Shown: positions 7,080 through 14,687 of the stretch, piece after piece | Layout of the letters: each line of letters starts with the position of its first letter | Position numbering within the stretch: position 1 is the first letter of the stretch | NCBI GenBank assembly: GCA_947853245.1 | Contig: CANTWP010000001.1 | Coordinates: forward strand, 1-21,334 | Direction: 5' to 3' | DNA from: an uncultured Bacilli bacterium | Lineage (GTDB): Bacteria; Bacillota_I; Bacilli_A; RF39; UBA660 | Length of the DNA stretch: 21,334 bases | Notes under the pieces: model-generated | The model's database searches: none | The model's input: the letters and a program-made list of their open reading frames with translations, nothing else | What the model was told of the DNA's origin: nothing | Translations under genes and position numbers: made by a program

Positions 7080-9742
7080 TATATTATTACTTCTACTTGT
7101 TTTTCTTGCCCATTTTGATGATAATTTATAAGACATTTACTACCATGATTTACATTATTAGTAAGAATTTTAAAGTTTTCTTTACTAACAATTTTATTAC
7201 CATTAAACCCTGTTAAAACATCTCCTTGAACAATACCCACCTTTAATAATGGTGAATTTTTTTCTATTGAAACAATAACTATTCCATCATTAATATTTTC
7301 ATTCTTTAATCCCGCTAAAGGACACTTCTCTAAGTAATCATCAATATCCATAACAGATATACCAAAGAAATATTCACCAGAAATTGACATATTATTATTT
7401 GCTGGAATAGGACTTTCTTTTGAATCATCTAAATCAATAATATCTATGACTCCTGTTGCTTCTAAGTTAGGGATTGGTGCTTCATTAATTGGTGTTATAA
7501 GTCCATTATTATTTGCATTAGCTACATCATTATTAGAATTATTTGATTCTAATTTCTGCTTTTTAGATTTTTTCTTAACTACTATTACTACAATAACAAT
7601 TACTACAACCAATAAGAGAACACCACCAGCTATATAAACATATAACATATTTATATTACTTGAATTAGTATTATCAGGTGCAGGTTTATCACTAGGCGAC
7701 TCATCTAAATTTGTATTTAAAAGAACATACATTGAACAATGCTCTAAAGGTATATTTACATATCCATCAGTTACTACTAAACTTTCTTGTTTTAATTCTA
7801 ATTTACCAAGTGTATTATAATAATACAAATACAGATTATTACCATTTTCAAAAGTATCGCCAACATATAAACGGAATACAGTTCCAGTTGGCAAAACTCC
7901 ATTATGATCAAAATCTAAAACAATATTTTTTCTATTACCAATTATAGTATTTAGATTATCATCTTCATTATTATTAAATAAAACACTATAATTAATTTCA
8001 TCATCATAATCATTAAATAATGAACCATTTAAAATAAAACTATATTTAATAAGTGAATCTTTCATTACGGAATAAGTAATTGTCTTCTGTGACTTTATTA
8101 AAGCTGCAACTATATCTTTTGTTATAATTAGATCATCTGAACTAGTTACTTTAACAATTACTTGCTCGTAATCAGTTTTATTATTTAAAGCTGCAATTAT
8201 CTTCTTTTCATCATTTTCAACTTCATAATTTTTTGGTAATTTAGTTACATTGATAACATAAGTAGCAGTTTCTCCATTTTCAGCAGTAACTAAAATATTA
8301 ATTTTATTTAATCCTTCTTTGAAATCATTATTACCATCAATAGTCGCTTCTGCTTTAGTATCTTCTGTTTCATATTTTATATTTAACTTGGTAACATTAC
8401 TTTCAACTTCCAAATTATATTCAAAAGTATCTTTATTAAACTCTAATTTATAATCAGATATTTGTAAAATTTTTAAATAAGTATTATTCGAAAGATTAGT
8501 GATATCCCCTGATTCATTTTTACGAATAATTGTTAATTTATAAGTTTTTATAGCTTCGTTTTCAGCAGTTACTGTAATTGTAAAAGAATTACTTCCAACT
8601 TTTAAAGTGTTATTACCTCTGATTTCAACTTTAGCAGTCGTATCTTGTGCTATTGCCTTAATACTTGCTGAAGTTACATTATTATTAACTGTTAATGTAT
8701 ATGATTGTAAACTTGTTAAAGATATTTTTTCATTGTTTACGGTAAGAGACTGTAAATTATTATTACTACTACGATCATCTTTACGAGTTGCTGTTACACT
8801 ATATGTTGTCATAGAGCCATTTTCGGCAGTAACATAAATAAAAATTGTATAAGTTTCATCTAACTTTAAACTAACATTATTAGCGGAATACTTAACAATA
8901 GCTTTACCATTGTTGGTTTCTACAGCTATTTTTAAATTTTGAGAAGTACTAGGTAATTCAATTCTATAACTTTTATTATTATAATTAAGATCAAGCAGTT
9001 CATCATTAACACTAATACTCTTTAAAGAACTATCATTACTACGATTATCTTCTCTATTTACGACAATTTTATATGTCTTAGTATTACCTGCTTCAGCTTT
9101 AACAAGTACTTCAAAGGTATTAGTTCCATAATTTAAACTCTTAGTACCGGTTCCACTAATACTAGCATTAGCGTTAGCAGTAGCATTAATCGTGATTTTA
9201 TCACTATCTATACCATTTACAGTATATTCTAATATATCTGGCGAAAAACTTGGAGACAAAGCACCACCTGTAATATTTAAATTAGTTAAAGAGGCATTAT
9301 TACTTGGAATACGAATATTTTTAGAAATATCATTCAAATTAGACGAAACATTCGTTTCATCAGTCAAAGATATATTTGTTAAACTAATATTTTCAGTACT
9401 TTCTGGCACCACAGAAACAGCTTTAACTTGGAAAATCGCTACCAAAACATCACCGTTTTTAGCAGTATCTGTTTGGACTGATATATTATTATTACCAGAG
9501 TTATTTATCCAATCACTCGCAACTGTAATACCAGTAATTTCCAAATTGCTACTTACATTAATATTGGAATTAAAACTCTTAACTCCACCACTAGTTATAT
9601 CAAGTTCAACTCGACAAGAAGTTGATTCATTAACTGATAATAAAGATTTGTCACAGTTTAAAGTAGCATCAGCATCCATTGCCCCTACGCCAACTGGTAA
9701 TAGTAATATTAAACTAATTATTAAATATTTCAAATATTTCAT
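7079..9742 (-). CDS. Surface adhesin: signal peptide, cohesin-like domain, cadherin-like repeats, TM helix, cytosolic PDZ
   Basis: This is a single-pass surface protein of 887 residues. Residues 1-21 are a signal peptide (MKYLKYL then a Leu/Ile core ending VGVGA). Residues about 24-145 resemble a cohesin-like beta sandwich. Four repeats follow at about 149-232, 237-322, 327-408 and 419-503, each built as 'L..L.v......Y.v.v....V..A....T......I.V...NG...TY.v...R', the pattern of the Cadherin-like beta-sandwich family (PF12733). A further domain runs to about 690. A transmembrane helix lies at about 698-722, followed by KKKSKKQK, which places the C terminus in the cytosol. After an Asn/Pro-rich linker, residues about 791-887 look like a PDZ domain (YFFGISV, then SPLLKVGIVQGDVLTGFNG, then NHGSKCLINY). 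Strong RBS AGAGGGGA before the ATG. Role inferred: adhesion with an internal peptide-binding module. Partners unknown. Confidence 0.85.
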   Translation of the reverse strand: MKYLKYLIISLILLLPVGVGAMDADATLNCDKSLLSVNESTSCRVELDITSGGVKSFNSNINVSSNLEITGITVASDWINNSGNNNISVQTDTAKNGDVLVAIFQVKAVSVVPESTENISLTNISLTDETNVSSNLNDISKNIRIPSNNASLTNLNITGGALSPSFSPDILEYTVNGIDSDKITINATANANASISGTGTKSLNYGTNTFEVLVKAEAGNTKTYKIVVNREDNRSNDSSLKSISVNDELLDLNYNNKSYRIELPSTSQNLKIAVETNNGKAIVKYSANNVSLKLDETYTIFIYVTAENGSMTTYSVTATRKDDRSSNNNLQSLTVNNEKISLTSLQSYTLTVNNNVTSASIKAIAQDTTAKVEIRGNNTLKVGSNSFTITVTAENEAIKTYKLTIIRKNESGDITNLSNNTYLKILQISDYKLEFNKDTFEYNLEVESNVTKLNIKYETEDTKAEATIDGNNDFKEGLNKINILVTAENGETATYVINVTKLPKNYEVENDEKKIIAALNNKTDYEQVIVKVTSSDDLIITKDIVAALIKSQKTITYSVMKDSLIKYSFILNGSLFNDYDDEINYSVLFNNNEDDNLNTIIGNRKNIVLDFDHNGVLPTGTVFRLYVGDTFENGNNLYLYYYNTLGKLELKQESLVVTDGYVNIPLEHCSMYVLLNTNLDESPSDKPAPDNTNSSNINMLYVYIAGGVLLLVVVIVIVVIVVKKKSKKQKLESNNSNNDVANANNNGLITPINEAPIPNLEATGVIDIIDLDDSKESPIPANNNMSISGEYFFGISVMDIDDYLEKCPLAGLKNENINDGIVIVSIEKNSPLLKVGIVQGDVLTGFNGNKIVSKENFKILTNNVNHGSKCLINYHQNGQEKQVEVII

Positions 9743-9777
9743 AACAGGTCCCCTCTAGTCTTTTATATTCTAATAAG

Positions 9778-9786
9778 ATTTTAACA
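9778..9786 (-). promoter_or_regulatory. Extended -10 promoter of the adhesin gene
   Basis: TGTTAAAAT on the minus strand (TGn plus a 5-of-6 -10 box at 9778-9783), about 36 bases before the start codon. No convincing -35 box is seen. Confidence 0.45.
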
Positions 9787-9831
9787 TATTTTAAGTTTTT
9801 TATCTACCATTTATATAAAAATTTATTCTAT

Positions 9832-9858
9832 AATAAAAAAACTGTTCATAAAAAACAG
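9832..9858 (-). terminator. Terminator of ndk
   Basis: Short stem CTGTT/AACAG (9842-9846 with 9854-9858) followed on the minus strand by seven T's, 12 bases after the ndk stop codon. The stem is only 5 bp, but the T tract is strong. Confidence 0.6.
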
Positions 9859-9869
9859 CATTTTAATTA

Positions 9870-10388
9870 TTACTTTATTTTTTTAGTTTTAATCTTTGCT
9901 TTACCAGTCACATATCTATATTCATCTAAATCAGCAATCATCATACCATCAAAGAATCTACCAATCTCTGCAATAACGCTTTCTTCCGAATCAGAAGCAT
10001 GAATAGCGTTCTTTTGCTTATCCAATCCAAAACTTCTTCTGATCGTACCGATCTCTGCTTTCGAACTATCAGTAACTCCTACTAATTTTCGAACGTTTTC
10101 AATTGCATTATCACCATAAAGTACCATGGGTATTACATAACCACTTTTCATAAATTCTACTAACCCATTATAAATATCTTCACCATATTTCTTAACGTGA
10201 CCATAATGTTGCTCTAACATCTGATCGTTTAAAGTAATATAGCCCATTGGATTCTTTTCTGTTTGATAAGTAACTACTATTTCCATGCCAATACCTTGTA
10301 GCATATCTTTAATTTTCTCAACAATTTCACTGTTTTTAGATACATCTGGTTTAATCATAACATAAGTATATTCTGTATTTTTATTCAT
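9870..10388 (-). CDS. ndk: Nucleoside diphosphate kinase
   Basis: The enzyme transfers the gamma phosphate of ATP to NDPs through a phosphohistidine, balancing cytosolic NTP and dNTP pools. Seen: the N-terminal strand YVMIKPD (residues 9-15) and the active-site NAIHASDSEESVIAEI with His130 as the phosphate carrier. Downstream of the first strand, H61 and Y62 and the LVG..DSS..E.GTIRR stretch (102-118) match nucleotide-binding regions of the family. At 172 residues it is about 20-30 longer than usual bacterial enzymes; the extra length is a lengthened middle loop and a basic tail rich in Lys. The RBS AAGGAGAG stands at normal distance from the ATG. It is monocistronic, with its own promoter and terminator, and divergent from the carboxypeptidase gene. 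Confidence 0.94.
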   Translation of the reverse strand: MNKNTEYTYVMIKPDVSKNSEIVEKIKDMLQGIGMEIVVTYQTEKNPMGYITLNDQMLEQHYGHVKKYGEDIYNGLVEFMKSGYVIPMVLYGDNAIENVRKLVGVTDSSKAEIGTIRRSFGLDKQKNAIHASDSEESVIAEIGRFFDGMMIADLDEYRYVTGKAKIKTKKIK

Positions 10389-10409
10389 ATTTTCTCTCCT
10401 TGTTTGGTT

Positions 10410-10438
10410 ATTTTAACACAGAATCATTATTTTGCCAA
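10410..10438 (-). promoter_or_regulatory. Promoter of ndk
   Basis: -35 TTGGCA (10433-10438), a 17-base spacer and -10 TAAAAT (10410-10415) with a TGT extension, on the minus strand. It is one of the best-formed promoters in the window. Confidence 0.75.
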
Positions 10439-10444
10439 TATAAT
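10439..10444 (+). promoter_or_regulatory. Probable -10 box of the carboxypeptidase gene
   Basis: A perfect TATAAT on the plus strand, 23 bases before the ATG at 10468, overlapping the end of the divergent ndk promoter. No good -35 box is seen, so the two divergent promoters could interfere with one another. Confidence 0.4.
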
Positions 10445-10467
10445 CATATACTATTTTAGGTGATGTT

Positions 10468-11151
10468 ATGAATAACGATAGTCTAAAAATAGCCGTATAT
10501 ATAGTGATAGCTATATTGGTTATATTGTTTTATACAAAAGATATTAAACTATTTGATGAAAATTTCTATAACGATATACAAGAAATAGCTGAGCCAGATA
10601 TCATTTTAGTTTTAGTAAATAAAAATTTTAAATTATCTGCAAGTTACGTACCAGATGACTTAAAAACTATCAATGTTAAATACGCAAACGAAAACAAAAA
10701 ATTACGAAAAAGCGCAAAAGAAGCTTTTGAACTATTAAGTGAAAATGCTCATCAACAAGGATATGAAATAATTGCGGTATCAGCTTATCGTGATTATGAT
10801 TATCAAAATGATTTATATGAAGAATACGTAACAACCATGGGTGATGAATATGCCGATAAATGTTCAGCTAGACCTGGACATTCTGAACATCAAACCGGTT
10901 TAGCAGTTGATGTCAGTGGTTCAAATGATGATTATAATTTATTTGCAGAATCTAAAGAATTTTTATGGATGAAAGATAATGCTCACAAATATGGTTTTAT
11001 CCTAAGATATCCACAAGGTAAAGAAAAAATAACGGGATTTAAATATGAACCTTGGCATTATCGTTTTGTTGGTATAGAAGTAGCGCAGATCATTTATGAT
11101 GAAAATATAACTTTAGAAGAATATTATGATAAGTATATAAATTTAAATTAG
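10468..11151 (+). CDS. Membrane-anchored D,D-carboxypeptidase, peptidase family M15B (VanY-like)
   Basis: The enzyme likely trims the terminal D-Ala from peptidoglycan stem peptides at the outer face of the membrane. Residues about 8-23 are one hydrophobic N-terminal helix that serves as an uncleaved anchor. The M15 zinc site is complete: SEHQTGLAVD at 139-148 supplies His141 and Asp148, and EPWHYR at 194-199 supplies the catalytic Glu194 and His197. SAYRDYDYQ at 105-113 is the family substrate-binding stretch. Length (227) is typical. The ATG follows AGGTGAT. It is one of only two protein genes on the plus strand and is followed after 44 bases by a PF06541-like membrane protein, so the two probably form an operon ended by the terminator at 11710-11736. 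Its presence implies that the host builds peptidoglycan. Confidence 0.92.
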   Translation: MNNDSLKIAVYIVIAILVILFYTKDIKLFDENFYNDIQEIAEPDIILVLVNKNFKLSASYVPDDLKTINVKYANENKKLRKSAKEAFELLSENAHQQGYEIIAVSAYRDYDYQNDLYEEYVTTMGDEYADKCSARPGHSEHQTGLAVDVSGSNDDYNLFAESKEFLWMKDNAHKYGFILRYPQGKEKITGFKYEPWHYRFVGIEVAQIIYDENITLEEYYDKYINLN

Positions 11152-11195
11152 CATATAAAATTAAAAATAGTTAAAAATAATACTAGGTGATACTT

Positions 11196-11698
11196 ATGTA
11201 TTATATAAACTATTTTTTCTATATTCTTTAGTAGGACATTTACTAGAATCTAGTTTATATTTAATAATAAATAAATCTGGTCATAGTAGCTATCTAATAG
11301 GGCCGTGGACACCAATCTATGGTTTTGGAATAATTATTATTATTTTAATATATAACTTTATTAAAAAACATATAAAAGCTAACAAATTAGTTCAACTGAT
11401 AATCTTATTTTTTACGAGTGCTATTTTATTATCAGCTATCGAATGGTTAGGTGGTATTCTAATTGAAAAAGTATTTCATTATACTTGTTGGAATTATAGC
11501 TACCTAAAGTTTCACATTGGAAAATATATTTCCTTAGAACTAGCCTTAGTTTGGGGATTATTATCTGTATTTTTTATTCTATTTCTAAAACGTATTTCTG
11601 ATTATATTGTAGAAAGACTTCCACATTATATTACCTATGCCTTAATTATTATTTTTATAATCGATAATGTATTAACTATTATGAATAAAGTTGGATAA
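11196..11698 (+). CDS. PF06541-like multi-pass membrane protein, read only across a -1 frameshift
   Basis: The body of this protein, from codon CTA at 11219 to the TAA at 11696, is an open frame with no usable start codon. It reads LYSLVGHLLESSLYLIIN, then YLIGPWTPIYGFG, and later CWNYSYLKFHIGKYISLE and ALVWGLLS, the signature pattern of the putative ABC-transporter type IV family (PF06541, CmpB-like), with five or so membrane helices. A good start exists at 11196 (AGGTGAT, then ATG) but in another frame, which stops after 11 codons. The two frames join exactly at a T6 run (11213-11218): one more T, or a -1 slip on T TTT TTC, gives MYYINYFFLYSLVGHLL and a 167-residue protein. This may be programmed frameshifting, phase variation, decay or a base-calling error; the sequence alone cannot say. 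Function of the family is not well established. Confidence 0.75.
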
Positions 11699-11707
11699 AG
11701 ATAATTT

Positions 11708-11740
11708 TAAAAAAAGTAATTATACATTACTTTTTTATTT
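11708..11740. terminator. Bidirectional terminator between convergent genes
   Basis: An 11-bp stem (11710-11720 with 11726-11736, loop TATAC) with A's on the left and T's on the right. It works for the plus-strand carboxypeptidase operon and for the minus-strand ASCH/methylase operon. Confidence 0.75.
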
Positions 11741-12518
11741 TTAATTAGAAATATATTCATCAAGTAGTTTGTTTGCTTCTTTATAATCTACAACAGAATA
11801 TAATTGAGCTTTTTTTATATGAATCACTAGATTCAGTAGCTTTACACAAAACAGAACCACTTTCTCTTTCCATTGTTAATAGCAGTTTTTCATATAGATC
11901 AGCTACTTCAGAATCACATTTAATTTTCAATAGCAAATAGGCTTTTTTTAAATCAAAATTGTTAAAAGTAAGTTCATCCATAATATCTTTCCCAACGATT
12001 TTGTTGAAATTTTTTAGCAATCTCTACTTCCTTAGAATAGCCCATGGCCGCTATTTTAATGTGGTTTTTTTTGCAAGTTCCCTGGTTTTTAATTCATTTA
12101 TGCCTTCCTTTAATGGACTAGAACCACCACTTCCATATAAATGCATAGCTTCGTGGAGCAAACTTTCTTCAAAATAGTCATATTCATTTAAACCTGCTTC
12201 TATTACATGATTTATATAATCAAAATATGTTGTATTTGTATCTAAATAGTTTTCTTCTAATACTTTATTATTTAAATTAGATCCATAATGTTTATCATTT
12301 TTTAAAATAGGAAAAATATTATAAGCTTTTTTAGTCAAATACAATATACCATCTCTACAAATAAAAGAAACAGTATCTTGAGCATTTAACTTTACAATAT
12401 CATTATTACTATGCAAGTAATTCACTATAGAATTATCTATGTAGTTTTTATAATTATCTAAAATTATCTCTATATACTCTTTTAATTTAATTCTTAGTTT
12501 TGCTAAATCGCTATTCAT
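11741..12518 (-). pseudogene. HExxH metalloprotease-like protein broken by three homopolymer frameshifts
   Basis: The first 155 codons from the ATG at 12518 (RBS GAGGT) run to a stop at 12051 and contain HEAMHLYGSGG followed by EGINELKTRELAKK, a zincin-like HExxH motif with a downstream Glu. The protein clearly continues: one added A in the A8 run (12065-12072) opens NHIKIAAMGYSKEVEIAKK; one A fewer in the A6 run (12010-12015) returns to the first frame, NKIVGKDIMDELTFNNF onwards; and one A fewer in the A7 run (11810-11816) opens AQLYSVVDYKEANKLLDEYISN, ending at the TAA at 11741. The rebuilt protein has about 257 residues. The first shift could be a -1 slip on A AAA AAA, but the return shift fits decay or sequencing error better. 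It is the last gene of the ASCH/methylase operon. I do not recognise a named family; a toxin-like or regulatory protease is possible. Confidence 0.7.
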
Positions 12519-12546
12519 AAAAATACCTCATTATAATACTAAAATA

Positions 12547-13401
12547 TTATTCATTAAATCCTTCTTTGTTTTCAAAATTAGTTATAATTACCTCTTCGAC
12601 TTTACCCCGTTTTTTACCATTAGAATTAATATTTCTTTTAGCTTCTATTACATGAATATTAAATTCTTGATAAAGTTCATTAACTAACTTAGTATTATGA
12701 TTTGATAACATTACATAACAGCCACGTTCTGATAAATCATTAAATACTTTAGCAAGTCTAATTTGTTCTTCTTTACCAAATCCATCTTCAGTATAACTGT
12801 TAAATGTTGTAGTATCTGAATCATACGGAGGATCAAAATATACGAAGTCGCCTTTTTTAGCAGTTTTAACAGATTCTTCAAAATCACAACATAAAATTTC
12901 GACATTATTAAAATTAAGATAAGAATGAATAATCCCTAAATTTTGTCCATCATAAGTATTTACAGTATCTTTCTTATTAAACGGTACATTAAACTCATTC
13001 TTGCTATTAACTCTATATAATCCATTAAAACATGCTTTATTTAAATAAATAGTACGAGCCGCTCTTTTATAATCCACAATTTTTTTAAATTTGTTTTTGT
13101 CTCGATCTTTATTTCTAATTTCAAAATAAAATTCTTCAGAATGACTTGATTCATAATGGTTTAATTCACTACACATTCTAGTAAATTTATTTTCATCTTT
13201 AATACATCTATAAACATTCATTAATTCCTCATTAGAATCATTGATAACAGCATTCTTAGGAGATAACTCAAAAAACAATGCTCCACCACCTACAAATGGT
13301 TCATAATAAGTATTATATTCTTCTGGAATATATTTTTTTAGTTTATCAATAATTTGTCTCTTGCCACCAGCCCATTTAACAAATGGTTTTCCTTTTAACA
13401 T
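12547..13401 (-). CDS. dam: Dam-type DNA adenine N6-methyltransferase (D12 class)
   Basis: The enzyme transfers a methyl group from S-adenosylmethionine to adenine N6 in DNA. Seen: PFVKWAGGKRQ at residues 6-16, YEPFVGGGALFFEL at 33-46 (SAM-binding motif I), FNGLYRVNSKNEFNVPF at 125-141, the catalytic DPPY at 190-193 followed by TTTFNSYTEDGF, and the C-terminal GKKRGKVEEVIITN. This motif set is that of the Dam/DpnM group, whose members usually methylate GATC; the target here is inferred. At 284 residues it is full length. RBS AGGAGGAAG is strong. It is the third gene of a four-gene operon after two ASCH genes. No restriction endonuclease is beside it, so it is an orphan methylase or a remnant of an accessory island. 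Confidence 0.93.
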   Translation of the reverse strand: MLKGKPFVKWAGGKRQIIDKLKKYIPEEYNTYYEPFVGGGALFFELSPKNAVINDSNEELMNVYRCIKDENKFTRMCSELNHYESSHSEEFYFEIRNKDRDKNKFKKIVDYKRAARTIYLNKACFNGLYRVNSKNEFNVPFNKKDTVNTYDGQNLGIIHSYLNFNNVEILCCDFEESVKTAKKGDFVYFDPPYDSDTTTFNSYTEDGFGKEEQIRLAKVFNDLSERGCYVMLSNHNTKLVNELYQEFNIHVIEAKRNINSNGKKRGKVEEVIITNFENKEGFNE

Positions 13402-13412
13402 ACTTCTTCCTC

Positions 13413-13751
13413 CTAATTTATAACTTGCACTTCTATACCAATTACCCCGTACTTTTCTTGCTCTTCTAAAGAATAATACTTCTCCATATCTTTAGAGTTA
13501 GCTTTAGCATTAGAACTATAACCTAAAATACTTTTATCAAAATGTCTATATAATTCTTCAAAATTATTATATTTATATAAATTGAGCACTTCAACTTTTT
13601 GTCTTTCTAATGTAATCCTATTTTCAAAAACAATTATATCTCCAACATTTAAAAGTTGTCTTTTTTGATCATTCAGTCTTAATTCAATTGTTTTAATTCC
13701 ATTTTTAATAAGTTGAAATGGTTCATCATTTAAACGCATATTATGTATCAT
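13413..13751 (-). CDS. ASCH-domain protein (short form)
   Basis: A 112-residue protein that is almost entirely one ASCH domain, a PUA-like beta barrel thought to bind RNA or modified nucleotides. The domain signature is IKTIELRLNDQKRQLLNVGD at residues 19-38 followed by IVF, and the C-terminal strand KYGVIGIEVQVI. The start codon lies one base past the stop of the upstream ASCH gene and is served by AAGGA within that gene's last codons, so the two are translationally coupled. No catalytic motif for a known ASCH enzyme can be asserted from sequence alone. The product is cytoplasmic. Confidence 0.8.
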   Translation of the reverse strand: MIHNMRLNDEPFQLIKNGIKTIELRLNDQKRQLLNVGDIIVFENRITLERQKVEVLNLYKYNNFEELYRHFDKSILGYSSNAKANSKDMEKYYSLEEQEKYGVIGIEVQVIN

Positions 13752-13752
13752 T

Positions 13753-14139
13753 TTATCCTTGCACCTCGTAATTCCATAATCCTAGTTTTCCTTTAATAAA
13801 GATAGGTTTATCATACTTCTTTATATTTTCTAATTTCCAAACATAATTACCCAGATGATTATTTTTCCCATATACTACCGAATTCAATTGGACTAATTTT
13901 TTATCAAGTTCATCATCAACTAATATACAATCGGTAAGATCAGCTTCGCCAATAATAGCGCCATTGATATAATCTAAATCAAAATTTTTAAATCTCTTCA
14001 GCGCATCTTTTTCAATACTTTTACCAGCATGAATTAATATTTTTCCACGATAATTAGTTTTCCAACTACGAAATTCATATTCTTTATATCCATCAATTAT
14101 TAAAGTCGCCCAAGGATTTTTGATAGTTAATACTTTCAT
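13753..14139 (-). CDS. ASCH-domain protein (long form)
   Basis: A 128-residue ASCH protein and first gene of the operon. It shows the classic pattern: IKNPWATLIIDGYKEYEFRS at residues 6-25 (K-P-W-A.. I..G.K..E.RSW), then NYRGKILIHAGKS, the IIGEADLTDCI strand and the closing NYVWKLEN. Homologous domains bind RNA, and some hydrolyse N4-acetylcytidine, so a role in RNA or modified-nucleotide metabolism is plausible but unproven here. The ASCH gene downstream is paralogous but clearly divergent, so this is not a recent tandem duplication. The ATG at 14139 has only a poor RBS at usable distance (GTGTGAT), but matches the family start and sits 21 bases after the predicted transcription start. Confidence 0.85.
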   Translation of the reverse strand: MKVLTIKNPWATLIIDGYKEYEFRSWKTNYRGKILIHAGKSIEKDALKRFKNFDLDYINGAIIGEADLTDCILVDDELDKKLVQLNSVVYGKNNHLGNYVWKLENIKKYDKPIFIKGKLGLWNYEVQG

Positions 14140-14167
14140 TTTATCACACTACATTCCTTATGTATAT

Positions 14168-14196
14168 ATTATAATATATTTTAAGATTTAAAACAA
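14168..14196 (-). promoter_or_regulatory. Promoter of the ASCH / methylase operon
   Basis: Minus-strand -10 TATAAT (14168-14173) and -35 TTGTTT (14191-14196) with 17 bases between. The -10 box sits inside a perfect 16-bp palindrome, ATATATTATAATATAT (14164-14179), which could be an operator for a dimeric repressor or merely AT-rich chance. Confidence 0.6.
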
Positions 14197-14257
14197 AAGA
14201 ATTAAACTTATTTATACACTTTTTTGTAGAATTTTTTTAACAATCAACTAAATATAA

Positions 14258-14626
14258 TTATTCTGCTGGTGAACCAATAAAAGAAGTTTGTCTAGTTTGA
14301 AAATAAAGTAAACAGAGAACACCCGCTATTAAAAAAGCACTACCCAATAATTTTATTAAATATAAATTTTTTTGACTCTCAGTTGCTTTTTCATAAGAAT
14401 TATAATTTCGTAGAAAAAAATATACATAAATAAAAAAGGTTACTATCAAAGTAAAAGTAAAAATCTTATTAGATTTTTCTTTATATTTATTATCTTTACT
14501 TTGTAGATATTTTTTATCATCATTATCGCCATATATATTTAAAAGACTTAAGATTATAAAAGTTCCCCATAAGAAATTTTCAAAATCCAATCTTCGAATT
14601 TCTCCATAAACATTTTCTTCATTCAT
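14258..14626 (-). CDS. Small three-helix membrane protein, uncharacterised
   Basis: A 122-residue protein with three hydrophobic segments at about 17-33, 54-72 and 90-109. Conserved-looking features are an N-terminal DFENFLWG, an YFFLRNYNSYEK stretch after helix 2 and a LLYFQTRQTSFIGSP tail. Similar small membrane proteins are widespread in Firmicutes, but I know of no assigned function. The start has almost no Shine-Dalgarno sequence; a TATAAT at 14632-14637 lies only five bases before the ATG, so the mRNA may be leaderless. It ends 118 bases before the ASCH operon. No clear terminator is seen after it. Confidence 0.75.
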   Translation of the reverse strand: MNEENVYGEIRRLDFENFLWGTFIILSLLNIYGDNDDKKYLQSKDNKYKEKSNKIFTFTLIVTFFIYVYFFLRNYNSYEKATESQKNLYLIKLLGSAFLIAGVLCLLYFQTRQTSFIGSPAE

Positions 14627-14650
14627 ACTTAATTATATTTATAAAATATT

Positions 14651-14680
14651 AAAAAAGTGATATTTATAGTAAAATATCAC
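14651..14680 (-). terminator. Terminator of the glycosylase-like gene
   Basis: A 9-bp stem GTGATATTT/AAATATCAC (14657-14665 with 14672-14680) followed on the minus strand by six T's, seven bases after the stop codon at 14688. Confidence 0.75.
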
Positions 14681-14687
14681 CATCTAT

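Noticed and set aside
9192..9758. 188-codon plus-strand open frame opposite the adhesin gene
   Set aside because: It is antisense to the signal peptide and repeats of a clearly coding gene, has no RBS and low-complexity composition; a shadow frame.
11941..12177. 72-codon plus-strand frame starting at 11959
   Set aside because: It overlaps the broken HExxH gene in antisense and has no RBS or recognisable protein pattern.
12547..13401. Complete restriction-modification system
   Set aside because: The methylase is clear, but no neighbouring gene resembles a restriction endonuclease; the ASCH and HExxH genes do not fit that role.
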